Below are positions 34,626 to 46,299 of a stretch of DNA of 64,000 nt, in pieces. A program made the position numbers and the translations under genes. Position 1 is the first letter of the stretch. Every line of letters begins with the position of its first letter. This DNA is from Daedaleopsis sinensis (taxonomy: Eukaryota > Basidiomycota > Agaricomycetes > Polyporales > Polyporaceae), in assembly GCA_033807695.1 (NCBI GenBank), contig CM066303.1, forward strand, positions 3,286,001 to 3,350,000, in the 5' to 3' direction. Below the pieces are notes generated by a model. The model worked only from the letters and a program-made list of their open reading frames with translations. It was not told where the DNA came from and did not search any database.

Positions 34626-35647
34626 GCGCCTGCGGCTTCACGCGTCTCCATCTCGACTCGGTGGCGGTCGCCTGTAACTTCGTGTTCTCCTTAGAACTCG
34701 GGGGTTGAAATTTTCGTTGACTTCCATACAAGATGGCGGCACATAGATGACGACGCTGGGCCGATGCCCGTGCAACAGAGCGTATAGATGCTATATGTAG
34801 ACAAAGTCCGTGGGACAGCTAGGTCCCAGCCGAGGTCAGTCGTAATTAACAGTCAATGGGTAATAGACTCACCTCTAACAGGCACATTAACATCTGTGGC
34901 TGGCCAATAACTACCAAAAACGCAAGAATGAGCTCAACGGGTGTCGCAGATCAGTAACGGGGGCGCATACCCCGGGACCCCGACTGACGTGTCCAAATGG
35001 TCTCGAATGTCGCCTTGGGGGAAGTCCGGGAGCGCACTTCACCGTAGCGAAGTCGTAATTACTTCGCTGTTTGGATGCCAATGTCTTGAAGGGGAAGCAC
35101 GCGCGAAGGAGGAGGAGCCGGACGGCCGACGTGGCAGGGACTCGGGCACTGCGAACTGCGTAGTAAGGAGTGTTGGAAGTCGGAAGTTGGGGGCCCACTG
35201 CTCCAGCTTGTAGAATAGATCACGTAGTAGGCAAGGGATCACCTAATGGTGTTTCGCCCAGACGAGATAGCTGGGGAGGGAATGGGAGAGGACACGCTCG
35301 AGACGAGAAGTAGTGGATAGAGGGGAGGAGCAGCCTAATCCAGTATGGGATGCCACGGTGGGCATTCTAACAGACGCCCACCCAACGTACTCGCTGGCCA
35401 ATCAGGTAAGGTATAACGGTGCACCTGAAACCGCTCTCGCAACTAAAACATTGGTATTCGTCGACCTATGCAGGGTTAGACCATCAAAGACTGCCGGTAT
35501 ATTTATGGTACGCTCAGTCATTTGTCTACAGAGTCTTTCGTACATATGTATACTAACTATAGCTCGAGGTGAACGTATTCTGCCACTGCACGCGTAGGTA
35601 GTACGGTTCAAGACCACATCGTTAATGCTAGACCGCGGTGGTACATA
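34626..35647. other. Non-coding stretch
   Basis: About 1 kb between KDZ copy 3 and the next minus-strand gene. Short open frames only, with no motif. It should include the KDZ copy 3 left terminus and promoter, not identified. Confidence 0.35.
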
Positions 35648-36270
35648 TCATGCATCCTCATTCATCCACCTCATGGTATCCTTTCTAAACCGCTGCCAAG
35701 GTAAGTCTCCAGTTCGTCCAGCCCCGGAATACCTTTCGACGCCCTCTCGTCGAACATCCCACTCGTCCACCAGTAGACATATGAGCTTTGCTCCCCAATC
35801 CAAAGCCGTCTCCCGGTCTTCATCTTCATCGCTTTCCCTGCCAGATTCTTTCAGGGTGACCCAGGCTGTAACTCTCGCATTGACCTCCTTGACCAATCCA
35901 GGCCTCAAAACCCGGAGATCCTCCTCCTCCCACTGCCGCGCCCGAGCACTTCCCGCTGCCAGAATCTCGCCATACTGGAATGTCCCGAGTATGGCTGCTC
36001 GTGATGTCCATGCACTGTTCTCCGCATCCTCCTCCTCACCCACAGTGCCGCCCTCATCATGGAATGTACCGAGCAGTGGAGGCTCGTACATGTAGGGTAC
36101 CGTCCACAATCCTAAGAGTGGTCCAGTGTCGATGCGTAGATGGGCGAAAGAGACGTGTAGGGCCTTGCATCCTGGAGCAGATATTTCCGGGGGGATTTCG
36201 ATATCGATGGCGAGAGGTGTGGCGACGGAGGGAGATGATGTTTTCTGCTGTTCGTAACTCCTTCGGTTGG
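35648..36270 (-). CDS. Hypothetical protein, C-terminal exon (5' end unresolved)
   Basis: One minus-strand frame is open from about 36270 to a TGA at 35648. It contains TPLAIDIEIPPEISAPGC, LHVSFAHLRIDTGPLLG, YMYEPPLLGTFHDEGGTVG, an acidic segment, LRVLRPGLVKEVNARVTAW and WGAKLICLLVDEWDVRR. The composition is that of a soluble acidic protein. No family recognised. No ATG fits upstream of 36110, so the first exon or exons are probably missing or spliced from further right; the ATG at 36109 is possible but falls inside conserved-looking sequence. Confidence 0.5.
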
Positions 36271-36894
36271 CTCGACTTTTTGTTTCTCTGCCCCTATAAT
36301 ACTAATCAATTTCTCTATGTTCAATAGACATATCAAACTCCTTTACTTCTCAGATTGTCGGTATGTTTCAGCATGTCTACGCTTCGCAGCCTGTTTAGCC
36401 TGAGTAGTTAGGTGTTTAGCACGTCGTCCCATGAAAGGATGATCAGGGATCCAGACAAGTTCGATAATTCGAATAGCTGAACGAACGTCTCAATGGGGCA
36501 AAGCACACACGTGTATTGTATAATCAACGACAAGTCAGTAATGAGCGACACGAGCACAGACAAAGATCAACAATCGCAACGCCGGACAGCACAAGGCACA
36601 AACCATATGTACGACTGTAGAGGACGCACATAGTACATAACAGGATCGACAGCGAGCGGGTTTTGGGTAATACGGGCAGGATACAAGCAGCGAGAGATCG
36701 AGACAGCACAGGTGTTGACAGAGATCCTCTTTTAGGAGCACGACGAGGGGCGCGGGTAACACTTTTTAGGGACCGGAGCGAGGCACAATGGAACAACGTA
36801 AGACGATTGAACTAACGCGGGACACGAAGCAACGACACACGAAGCACAGGGGGATGACAAGATCGGGAACCGGGAGGATACGTTCATCAACGTC

Positions 36895-38328
36895 TTACGG
36901 TCTCGCCACATAGCAAATGCCCTGGCTCAGGAATCCTCCGAACGCCTGAAGTGCGGGCGCACGGTTCGTGTAGCCACCTCCCCCGGAGCCCGACTTGACG
37001 CGAGCGATCGCATGAGTCATCATCGCGCTACAGATTGTCATGAGTTAGTTAAAAACATACATAGCGGGATGAGATGCTCACCAGTTGTCGAAGACACCGA
37101 TCCGGCGTCCTCGAGTAACGACATACCAGTTGGTGGCAGCGCTGTCGGGGGCCACGAAGATGTCAAGAGGGGAGATGTTGGCCAACTGCGCAGCATGAGC
37201 GATCGCGGGAGGCAGAACAGCCGCCGCCGCAGGAGCAGCAGGGATGGGATTCGCGGCAGCGACAGCGGGCTGGGCGGCAACGATGGGCTGGGCGACGACG
37301 GCGGGCTGGGCGACGACGGCGGGCTGAGCGGCGGCGATGGGCTGGGCGGTGACTGCGGGCTGGGGCCCCCCGATGGGCCAAGTGGGCTGAGTCGCTGCGA
37401 TGACACGCTGCGGGGCGGCGACATGAAGAGTGGTAGCAGCGGCTTGCTGGGGAGCGACGCGTGTCAAGATACGGACAGGAGGAAGTAAGGGTGGGATTGG
37501 GTTCGGCCACTGCCCAGGCATGGGGCCTGCCTGAGCACCGGGAGCAGGAGCCAATGGCGCCGTTCCCGGAGCCGGCGTGCTTGCGGGTGTGGGAGCAGGG
37601 GTCGGCGAGACCACATGGACGACGGGCAGAGCGACGTTGATGTGCTCGGGAGTGGTGTAGAGAGAGCCCGAGCGTTCTGCGACGTGAGAGAGGTCGTCGT
37701 CGTCATCGGTGGGGTCGTCGACTGAGAACTCACCAACTCCTTGGGCGACGTACTCCAGACCGACGGCCTGGTCAGTGTACTCGACAAGCGAGTCGTCGTC
37801 GCTGAGCCCGGACAGGACAGACGACACAGAGGACGGCGTCGCGAGAGCGTCGAACTCGTTGAAAGCGGGAGTGGGGGGATTGGCGACGAGAGGTTGACGA
37901 TGGTTGGAAGAAGAGGACGTGGTCGGCGCCTGCGGAGGCTCAGACGCCGGTTCCATGTGTGTGGGATGATCGGGAAGTCCATGCCGGCCTGCTAGCGTGG
38001 CGAGCGTTAGACGGGGTTCAATCACGAAGACGACCATGTTCACTTACAAACCAACATCGACTTCAGGCAGTCCAAGCAGGGATCGGCAAACTTCACGTTG
38101 TGATTAGCTGAATGTCCATCGTGAGTGAAAGACGCGTGAATATGAGTGCTCAAGCTTACTCTGATACAGTTGCAGCATATCGACCCAAAGCCTCAAATAT
38201 TCACCGACGGTCGCCTCGCGGAGGTTTTCAAGATCCAACCTCTCGGTGATCATCATGGCCATCCGGAGGAACTCGCCGACCGTGAAAGCCAGAGGCTCAA
38301 CGGTTTCAAGTGGAGTTGAGGAGCTCAT
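36895..38328 (-). CDS. Gene D: protein with C-terminal RNase H1 N-domain-like fold
   Basis: Four exons (38328-38160, 38107-38048, 37991-37082, 37027-36895), phase-consistent, about 423 residues. The N-terminus is helical (VGEFLRMAMMITERLDLENL) with a short Cys motif (CLDCLKS). A long low-complexity middle is Pro/Ala/Gln-rich, with 21-bp repeats coding AQPAVVA-type heptads. The C-terminus, NWYVVTRGRRIGVFDN followed by IARVKSGSGG and ALQAFGGFLSQG, matches the pattern of the RNase H1 N-terminal (caulimovirus-viroplasmin-like) hybrid-binding domain, spliced across the last intron. No RNase H catalytic domain follows. Such domains often occur alone in basidiomycete genomes. It diverges from gene C across about 325 bp. 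Specific role unknown. Confidence 0.7.
37255..37375 (-). repeat. 21-bp in-frame tandem repeat within gene D
   Basis: GGGCTGGGCGACGACGGC-type units repeat about five times and encode Ala/Gln/Pro/Val heptads. The period is a multiple of three, so copy-number change would keep the frame. Confidence 0.75.
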
Positions 38329-38652
38329 GATGGGCGACGAAGGTGAGTACGGCGAGCGATGTCGAAGTGAGGGGGAAAGGTTGAACGGTGCTCTGACGGG
38401 TGCTGATCTGAAGGCACACTTTATCCTCGGAGGATGGTTCCCACCGTCCCGCCACATTCGTCGAAACGTGGTTGCGACAATTCGGACGTCAAGCTCCCAT
38501 TTCAGATTTCGAGGCCGCACCCTCTGAGTGCCCTGCTCTCGCACTTAACACGCCCCTCACGTAAAATCCTCCCTTCCGACCACCACACCCTCGGCTCCCG
38601 CCCAAACCACTCTTCACGTAACCGTTCGCCTTCCGACCGCCCGTGCTGGACA
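38329..38652. promoter_or_regulatory. Shared divergent promoter region of genes D and C
   Basis: 324 bp separate the divergent ATGs of gene D (-) and gene C (+). No TATA box or operator-like repeat stands out. The call rests on geometry only. Confidence 0.35.
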
Positions 38653-39291
38653 ATGGCTCCCCCACCATGGACTACGCCAGAGCAAACTGAGTGGTTGACT
38701 CAGCGCAAAGGCGACTACTTGAACGCCCAGAAGCACTCCCGGCTGCCGACCTGGCTCACCGCCCTGTATCACGACTGGTTCATCCATTGGCCTGAGCACA
38801 ACATACACTTCCCCGGCATCGACCCGAAAAAGCTCACCGATCAGCAAAAGGCCGTGTTGGCGGACGCGATCATCAAGCGGCACGGTGTGCGTATTTATTG
38901 TTATATCACTCATATCAGTAACTGATCGCGTCTATTACAGCAACTAAGAAGTTGGTTTCGAAACCATCATAGCGAGTCGCGCGCCGCCCGCGGTATTCCA
39001 GCCAGCATCACCGCTGAGCTCAAGAAAGGAAAGCCTGGGCGCGCGCCTCATGCGCGTGAGGTCTACTGTCGTCTTTTCTACGACGAAGAGAAGAAGAACA
39101 CGGTCAACCAGGACCTCAAAGCCGAATGCGTCGCCCTCGGTCGCAAACTCACCCGCGCCGAGACGATGACGATCACACGGCGTCGCGTCGACGCGTGGTA
39201 CGCGGATGCAAGCGAAGAGATCAAGAATCAAGTCGCTGCAAAGTTGGACACTAGCTGTGGTAGTACTAATGTATTACGAACAGGATCCTAA
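38653..39291 (+). pseudogene. Gene C: truncated member of the gene A/B family
   Basis: Two exons, 38653-38886 and 38941-39291, with a clean intron (GTGCGT...TTACAG). The product opens PEQTEWLTQRKGDYLNA and continues to LRSWFRNHHSESRA, a homeodomain-helix-like WFxNH motif, then RAPHAREVYCRLFYDE and KNQVAAKL. This matches the N-terminal plan of the large proteins A and B: a helical start, a WF/W-C-xNH motif, then a Lys/Arg-rich region. After AKLD the frame reaches a stop within about 12 codons in unrelated sequence, so the remaining several hundred residues are missing. The break lies near 39255, suggesting insertion or deletion. It is the only plus-strand member of the block. Confidence 0.6.
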
Positions 39292-39923
39292 CCTGGCCTC
39301 CTTTACAATATGGATAGGCTATCTCCTGATGTATTACCTGGCTCCGGGAGAGGGGAGAACAGGCCGGCGAGACGCTGTGGCGGGCCCTCGGCACGTCGGC
39401 AGGCTGCCTTATATGGTCGGATACCCTCGGTTTGGCCGCCAGCCAGCCAAAAAAGCCACCCGGGCGCCAGGATGGCCTATTTGGGTCAGGTTCAGCCACC
39501 CGGCCTCCAGCACCACCCAAATTGGGACAGTGCGGTGCAGCGGAGCGCTTGTTCTCCAAAAGGGGGAGAGGCGCTTAGCATGCCAAAAGAGGGCGGCCTA
39601 CGGAACATCGAGCGCTTCCTCCACATAATGGTCTAAAATTAACGCTCTTTGTACTCTTATCCTCGTTCGCTCTCCCCTGCTTGCCTCACTGGATACCTGG
39701 TATGGAACAATACTATATACACATCTATTCACCCAGCACACCCTGTGATGTTCACTTAAGTCCGAGTCTGTCGGAGCATAGATTCTGAATAGAAGCATAG
39801 CAGCATATGTCATATCGGTGCATAGGGTACATGAGGTGCATATATAGGCAAGCGGACATGGGCGACTGCGAACTAGTAGAGCATATGTACTAGCCGTGAA
39901 CACAAGGACACAGTACTACATAC
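39292..39923. other. Non-coding stretch between genes C and A
   Basis: About 630 bp. The first 350 bp are GC-rich with local CACCC/GGCGCC repeats and no frame, and could be an inserted repeat that broke gene C. The rest is AT-richer. No element boundary could be proven. Confidence 0.35.
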
Positions 39924-42900
39924 TTACGACGCTGATGAGCGCTTGCTCCGTCGTAAGCGCTTGGACGAACGAGACCCGGTCACCACTTCTCCCTCCTCAG
40001 AGTGTTCAGGTGATGATCGCTTTCTGAGCTATTCATCAGAAAACACTCGTAGCAGCTGAGACAGATTGAACACTTACGAATTGGTCGTACTGTTCGGAGC
40101 AAGTCTTGCAGCAACCATGGATGCGAGGACCCATCCAACATCCTTGACCGCAGCATCCCAGCTCGCAAGCGTGACGTCGGTTGCGACGTCTCTCCACCAC
40201 GCAAGAGACAACAAGATCATCAACATACCGTTCTGCCCAGGCCTTATCAAATCCTCCCAGTCCCCTTCACCGGCAATGACTGGACGTCCTGACTCGTCTC
40301 GCACTCGCCAGTGGGGCTGAAGCCCTGCCCACCATCGCCACCAGTCGCTGGAGTATCGAACCTCGTCTTTTATGGTCGGGGGCTTGTCGTATCGACGGCG
40401 GAGGACGCGCACCCAGTGGAATACCTCTTCGGGTCTATGCTCAGAGCCAAGGCCGCGAGTCTAGATAACTATGTTAGTAGGTTCACATGTATCAGCTAGC
40501 ATACGAGACTCACACTCGTCTCCCAGCGGTAGCCACGTTCGAGAACGGTCCACCATTCGAGTGCGCGCATGAAGTCCTTCCCCAGATTCTTGGATTCCAA
40601 CTCGTCGAAGGCCTTACGAACCCATTGCGGCCATCCATCCTCGTTCAGGAGGATTATATCTGGAAGCGGTGTCTGGGGCGAAGGCAGCTCCATGGGTCTC
40701 GGAGCCGTCGACAAAAAGGTGGCATTGGGAGGCGATGAAGGCGGCACTATTGGACCGGGAGGTGTCGACGAAGTGGAGGAGTCAACCCGGGCACCTGATC
40801 GGACTTTGGGCTTTGGTCTAGGGTAGGACGACAACGGAGCTGCAAGTGCTAGCTGTGATGAGAGCGCGGCAGACACAGGAGGGAGGGGCGATGCGAGCGA
40901 CAACATAGAAGCGACAATAGAACGCGACGATGACGCAGGAGCCTGGTGAGATGTAGAGAATGACGTGGGCGCAGGCACGGATGGACGAATGGACTTGGGC
41001 GGCGGTATGGGTTCGGACAAGGGCACAACCGGAGGCGCGGGCGAGGACATGGACGCAATGCCGGACGCGGAAGACGGCGCTCCAGAGGGTGCAGCTGAAG
41101 ATGTATGAGATGGTGCGCGAGAGGGTGCACGAGACGGCGCGCGAGGGGCAGGAGACGGCGCGCGAAGGGCGGGAGACGGCGCGCGAGGGGCAGTAGACGG
41201 CGCGCGAGGGGCGGGAGACGGCGCGCGAGGGGCGGGAGACGGCGCGCGAGGGGCGGGAGACGGCGCGTGAGGGGCGGGAGACGGCACGCGAGAGGCCGCG
41301 CGAGACAGCGCGGCGCCCGACATGGACGCAGGTGCCAGGGAGGGAGAGGATGGTGTAGGCGCAGGGGCGGAAGAAGACGGTACTCCGAGAGGGGATGACG
41401 TGGATGAAGCTATGGCAGCTTGGTGAGCCGCGGAGGCCTGAGCGATCTCTAGGAGAGAAGGGCCAGGCAACTCCAGCTTGTGCTTTCTCAGGTAGTATGC
41501 GCAGATAGAGGGCACTAACGCCTTGCGTGTATCTTTGTCCATCTTGCCCCACGCATAGAGCCGGTTGCGTTGCTGATGGGGATTGAGAACAGGGAAGAAT
41601 TGACGAACATAGCTACACAAGCCCAACTCGTCGAACGTAGGAACCTCCGCCCCTTCCGGGACGTCCTCGTACTCTGTGCCATCAGAATCTTCGTGTCCGG
41701 TTCGCTCGACGTGCTTGGGGTTGATATCGTCCTCTTCGCTGCGTGCGCGTTCGGATTCGGAGCTTGACCCGTCGTAAGAAGCAGAATCGGACCTCCTTCG
41801 GCCACGCCGCCCCTTGCGCCGCCGCTCGGGTTGCTTGCCCTTACCCTTGTCGGTGCGGGCGCGAGTCGTAACGGCGGTCTTATTGCGTCGCGGTTCCTTG
41901 TGCTGTTGAACAGTGGCCAGGGGAACCGGGGTGGTAGCAGCGGTCATGCCCGAGGTTGTCGCCTGTATGGACGGGGCTGGTGGCTGCGATCCACGAGGGT
42001 TGTACTCTACAAGCGACATGAGCACACGGATTATTAGTAGAGCGTATGGCGTTAGCGCACCTTCAGTATTCATGAGATACCGCGTGAATGATGCCATGAC
42101 ATCAGTCCGGAACCTTGCGCTGTCGTGGAGGTGCCATGGAACAGGCACAGACCCCCTCGTCTTCCCTGCGGTAACGCTATATAACATCAGTATACTGGGA
42201 GAAAACATGAAGAGGTGGCGCTGTCTTACACTTTGAGGTCGAACTCGCGCGTGCCATCGTTGACGGGCACGCCTGCGAACAGCGTGAGGTGGAAGCCGGT
42301 CCGCTTCCTGATACCTTCGAGGAGCGGCTGTACAACGTCCGCGAGGTTTTTCCGACAGCTTATATGACACAGTGTTAGAGCTTCACACCTGGCAGAGGAA
42401 TATAAAGTACCACGTACCTGGCCTGAACGTCCTCCGGGCTGAACTCATTGTCGCGCTCGTTATCTGCCTCCACTGCCGCAGCATCCGCATTGTGCAGCTC
42501 CAGCACCTCAGCCTCTAGCTCAGCGCGATACTTGTCGGTCCTCTGGGCCAATAACTCGCGCGCGATGGTCGCACGAAAGGATAGGCGGAACCTGTCAGCG
42601 AGACCGGTGGTCGGCCACCTGTCGGCGAATACTTCGTCGATCTCCTCACGGTTCTTCGTCATGTACAGCTGCCAGTCTGCTAGACGACGAGGGGATGGGT
42701 CCGGGTGGGCCTGCTCCTTCATGCGGTCTAGGTGGTCGTCCCAGGGGTTCTCGAGGCGCCTGATCTGATTCCCTCGCACATATCGCATGTGCGACTCGAT
42801 TTGCTGCGATAGTAACAAGGCAACAGTTAGTCAGCCATGTACCAGATATACATAGACGAATGGGAAGATGTGCAGAACTAGTAGAATCAATCCTATGGAC

Positions 42901-43297
42901 ATACCGTCTGGGTCTTCTTGATGATCTCGCCCTTCAGCGCGATCATCTCATCCGTCATCTCCTCCGGCTCCGTGCACGTAGATGTTGCCGGGTCTTCATC
43001 CTTCGGAACGAACCAGGGGAACCTTGCCCAGTATCCAGCAAAGACGGGGTTCCAGAAGTTGGATGCCTCTGTGCCGCGGGAGCGGGGAGGGAGGTCCATG
43101 AAGGCGGGAAGGTGACTGTGCAGATATGCTTCGCGCTCGCCGTGGAAGAGGCCGGGGTTGCCCGGGCGACCGCCCTTCTTCTCCTTGTTCGCGTTGTGCC
43201 GCTTGCGGGCCGCCTTCGAAGGGCGCGCCGGGGCGCTAGAGGTTGTAGGAGCAGGATCAACTTGAATGTATTCGACGTCAAAGTTGGAGGAGGACAT
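39924..43297 (-). CDS. Gene A: large KDZ-neighbourhood protein, full length
   Basis: Seven exons (43297-42905, 42803-42418, 42358-42230, 42194-42061, 42006-40514, 40460-40078, 40023-39924), phase-consistent, about 1005 residues. Order: short acidic start; Lys-rich patch with GRPGNPGLFHGEREAYL; FWNPVFAGYWARFPWF; two helical blocks; LTLFAGVPVND; WHLHDSARFRTDV; a basic disordered linker with RRRKGRRGRRR; EYEDVP and FPVLNPHQQRNRLYAWG; a long Ser/Pro/Ala repeat; then a C-terminal globular part with RPEEVFHWVRVLRRRY, WWRWWAGLQPHWR, PGQNGMLMILLSLAWW and a basic tail. The intron at 42195-42229 is only 35 nt. I recognise the architecture as one recurring beside KDZ transposons in mushrooms, but know no function. 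Gene B shares its N-terminal plan. Confidence 0.72.
41110..41305 (-). repeat. 21-bp in-frame tandem repeat within gene A
   Basis: About nine copies of GAGACGGCGCGCGAGGGGCGG (minor variants), coding SPAPRAP heptads on the minus strand. The GC-rich unit also keeps the other frames open, which explains long overlapping shadow frames here. Confidence 0.85.
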
Positions 43298-43453
43298 GGT
43301 GACGGTCTAGTCGTATTTTTTGGGGGGGAGCGGGGTGGAACATCGTTCTGTTGCGGCGCAGAGTCGTTATATTATGTTGGCCGAGTCTCGAGTTGTGCGC
43401 ATGCGAGTGGGATGTCACAGCTGTGACACCTCGCGTCACTTAGCCGACACGAC

Positions 43454-43790
43454 TTAAATGTTGTTTCGCCCCAACCTTTGCCATCCCGTCCGTCCTTCCC
43501 CTATTGTATACACCCTCCGACTGAGTTTCAAATGGCACCAGAGCTCTACTATCTGCTGCAAGCATCTCAGCATCTTATTCCTAACATCGCTACCTGGGAG
43601 TTCACTCGAACAGGAGTCACGCAGCGTGCGGGATTGAGTTTGAACCTCGTCAATTAACTGGTCGGCAAACAGCTGTCCTCCAGCCGAGTAGTTGGGTAAA
43701 TACTGGCGGAATCCATAAGTGGTAAGGCTGTCTTGAGTCTCTCGATCCCAATCGTGGTGTCTGATGGGTGATCCATGCCAATAGGGGCAA
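43454..43790 (-). CDS. Hypothetical protein, terminal exon
   Basis: A minus-strand frame ends in a stop at 43454. It reads FCPYWHGSPIRHHDWDRET, then FRQYLPNYSAGGQLFADQLIDEVQ, LRCLQQIVELWCHLK and a basic tail. An AG acceptor lies near 43775-43790, so this is probably a last exon. Upstream exons were not found; the region to 44500 has several candidate splice sites but no consistent frame. No family recognised. It may be a gene remnant left of gene A's promoter. Confidence 0.4.
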
Positions 43791-43813
43791 AATTCCTTCG
43801 ATATCATGGACAT

Positions 43814-44599
43814 GTACTTACTTACTATGTACAGGCAGCATTTGCGAACCGTTCTCTCTCTGTCAAGGGCTTCAGACCCAGAGCTAGCGGTGTAGATCGG
43901 TGCTATAGGCTGGACAAGCAGCAGGATAAAGAGAAGGAGGTGAGAGTAATAATATTAATCCGTGGTGCGACGAAACTGACACCGCACCGGAAACAGGGCC
44001 GGGTGAAGTGGAGAGGATATCAGACGCGGTATTGCTTACCTGTCAGGGTCCCATTTATTTTCCGGAACATGTGCAATCTCGCGCCGCATGTGCCCGATGC
44101 TCGCGCACATGCGGCTCAGACCCGTGCGTCCGAAGAGACCAAGCCCGAGTCACTGAAATCGATCTCCACCACACGCAAGTCGTCTACGCTGGCCGGGCCT
44201 GCTTGATGAGGTCGCAAGTGAAGTCTTTGTGACTCAGAGGCATCGGTCAGTAGTACTTCGGTTGGAACACATTCTATACTTACTGATAGTCAAATTGTTC
44301 TATAGCGGAATGACACGGATGTCATTAGTAGTCAATCGTCATTGTCAAGAGCGGGCCCAGAATCTGGCACAGCCAGGTCTCACCTCGCCCGACGCCCTGA
44401 ATTTGATGGGGTGCCCAGCGGACCGGTCCTCGCGGGTCCTCCAAAAATCTACCAACTGCGTATGCTTGCCCGAGGCGCACCGTATTCCAATGCCCCCGTA
44501 TGTACAGCCAGATTAGTATTCAGTGTGCACACTTATCGTGTTATCGTAGCTTACGAGTCGGTGAACTGGTGAGTTGCATCGATGGAAATATATAGAGGA
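43814..44599. other. Unassigned stretch
   Basis: About 790 bp with no model. A plus-strand frame with CARCSRTCGSDPC near 44090 recalls a zinc-cluster spacing but lacks a basic region and splicing support. Upstream exons of the 43454-43790 fragment may lie here. Confidence 0.3.
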
Positions 44600-45716
44600 T
44601 CAGTAATGCTGCAACAATACCAATCTCGCCTCGAGGGTAGACATCATATACATGACTTGGTACGCTATGCCAGAGAGCTCCGCCCATACATCACCCATGC
44701 CCTCCGGGGTCATTTGTTCCATGACCTCCTCGTCGCCCAAGATAGCAGAAATGATCTCGAGAATGGCGTCACCACCACGCACCCATTGCTCCTTCTCTGA
44801 GATCCATTCGTCGCACGCGTTAGAGTCCTCGCGCACCTTCTCCCATTCAAGCTCGAGGTCTTCGCCAAAATGTTGAAGATCTGCTGGGAGCCCCCAAGCT
44901 TTGAGGCGAGATCTCAATCTATCGTAACACAGGAGTGTGTAGCCCCAGTCCGGATAAGGACGGACACATGCGAGACGTTGAGCGGTCCTGAAAGGGAAAG
45001 GATAAGCATCACATATCGATTTACCAGCTTGAATTGCCTTTCGCCACTCGCGGAGACAGTACGAGGTTAGTACTCACCTCTCCATGAGCAAAGTAAGACC
45101 CTGCCGATTGTTTGAGATAGTCTGAGATCGGCGCAAGGCTGTAAATGCCACAGTTGGCATGAGATTAAGGTGTACATGTCCAAGATGTGGATCACTCACT
45201 GCGGCTCACGAAGGTTATATGATCATATGGTACGACGTGCTCTGCAGGGACAGTGGTATCTGCGTCGGGGGTAGCATTGCCAGTGCGACTACCACAAAGC
45301 CAGATAAATCAGCATACATGACAAGACATGACGGACGAGGAGGAGAAGTTCAGCCGCAGCAGATGGTCGAGACTGACTCGGCACACCTTTTTCTTCGAGC
45401 ATAGTAGCGAGCATTGCGTGCCTTGCGCAACGTCTTCTGCTCCTCGGTCTGGCTAGTGAGAGGCTTCTTGGTTGTAATGTCCGACTCGGAGTCGCGCGTG
45501 CGGGTTTTTCTAACAGAGATGGATGGAGATGTAGGACTTCGTGAATGGGGGCAAAAAAAGTAGTACTCACTCGCGCTTCTTCTCGTAGTACCTGGCGTTA
45601 CGGGCCTGACGTAGTAGCTGCTGATGGGTGAGAACGACCTCAGCCTGAGGTGCTTCAACTAGGTCGGCTTCGACTGCGCGCCGGACAGGACGGGTTGCCT
45701 CTGAGTCGGGGGCCAT
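44600..45716 (-). CDS. Protein with two basic bZIP-like motifs
   Basis: The first exon starts at ATG 45716 (APDSEATRPVRR) and ends in RQARNARYYEKKRE. After an intron (45510-45570) a second exon repeats the motif as LRKARNARYYARRKR. Both resemble the DNA-contacting basic region of bZIP proteins, without an obvious leucine zipper. Downstream, three phase-consistent pieces (ending VPYDHITFVSR, then RQGLTLLMER, then TAQRLACVRPYPDWGY through EWISEKEQWVRGG to TYR-stop at 44600) form the C-terminus. The join between the second exon and these pieces was not resolved in phase, so this may be one gene with a mis-read junction, a broken gene, or two neighbours. A nuclear DNA-binding role is an inference from the duplicated basic motif. 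Confidence 0.5.
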
Positions 45717-46299
45717 AGTACTTTCGCAAGCTTCCCGCCTGTTGCAGATGGAGAGTCCTAAACAAAGCGTCGGCGAGTGAGAGGAGTGTGTCGATAGAGT
45801 GTGTCGATAGAGTCTGCACAGTGACCGAGAGGGTCACGACTCGCGAGCGAGAGCAGAGTTGGATGCGCCTAGCGCTGGTGGATAGGCTGGGTACTGCTGG
45901 GTAGCCGTCTTAAAACAGGTCGTCTTAGGGGTGTCTTGACGTCTTATTATTTCCAGATACACCTACATCGTCAACTACTTCACTGCTGGTCGCTGTGATC
46001 AGTGTATGTGATCAGTACATATCATAACAGTAGTAGACAGGATGAAATGTACCAGACAATGACCAGGAGTCGTATATGTATGACTTGTCTAAACAGCGTC
46101 TCCGGTTTCGCATAGTATTGCACAGGGCGCCCAGTTTAGGAACTTGAACATCGGACTTCTGTATCCATAGTATCCTCGCTAGCATAGTAGTTCAAGCATG
46201 CAGTTCGAAAATACGACGGACTATCAGCGGGTTTGTAGAATCAAGAAATTGTCTGGGGATTCAAGAAAGGCGTTGCGGAGAAGTTACATGCTGTGATTA
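45717..46299. other. Intergenic, nothing recognised
   Basis: About 580 bp between the bZIP-like gene's start and the stop of the Tet-like fragment. It probably contains that gene's promoter. AT-richer sequence with no repeat or frame of note. Confidence 0.4.

Noticed and set aside
39300..39600. tRNA-derived SINE
   Set aside because: GC-rich repetitive sequence, but no A-box/B-box pair or cloverleaf could be placed by eye.
40818..41552. 244-codon minus-strand frame rich in SRPSRAV repeats, and plus-strand Arg-rich frames at 41105-41398
   Set aside because: Shadows of the 21-bp tandem repeat inside gene A, which keeps all frames open.
44080..44215. Zn(2)-Cys(6) transcription factor fragment
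   Set aside because: Only a partial CxxCxxxC spacing; lacks the six-cysteine pattern and basic spacing, and no exons join it.
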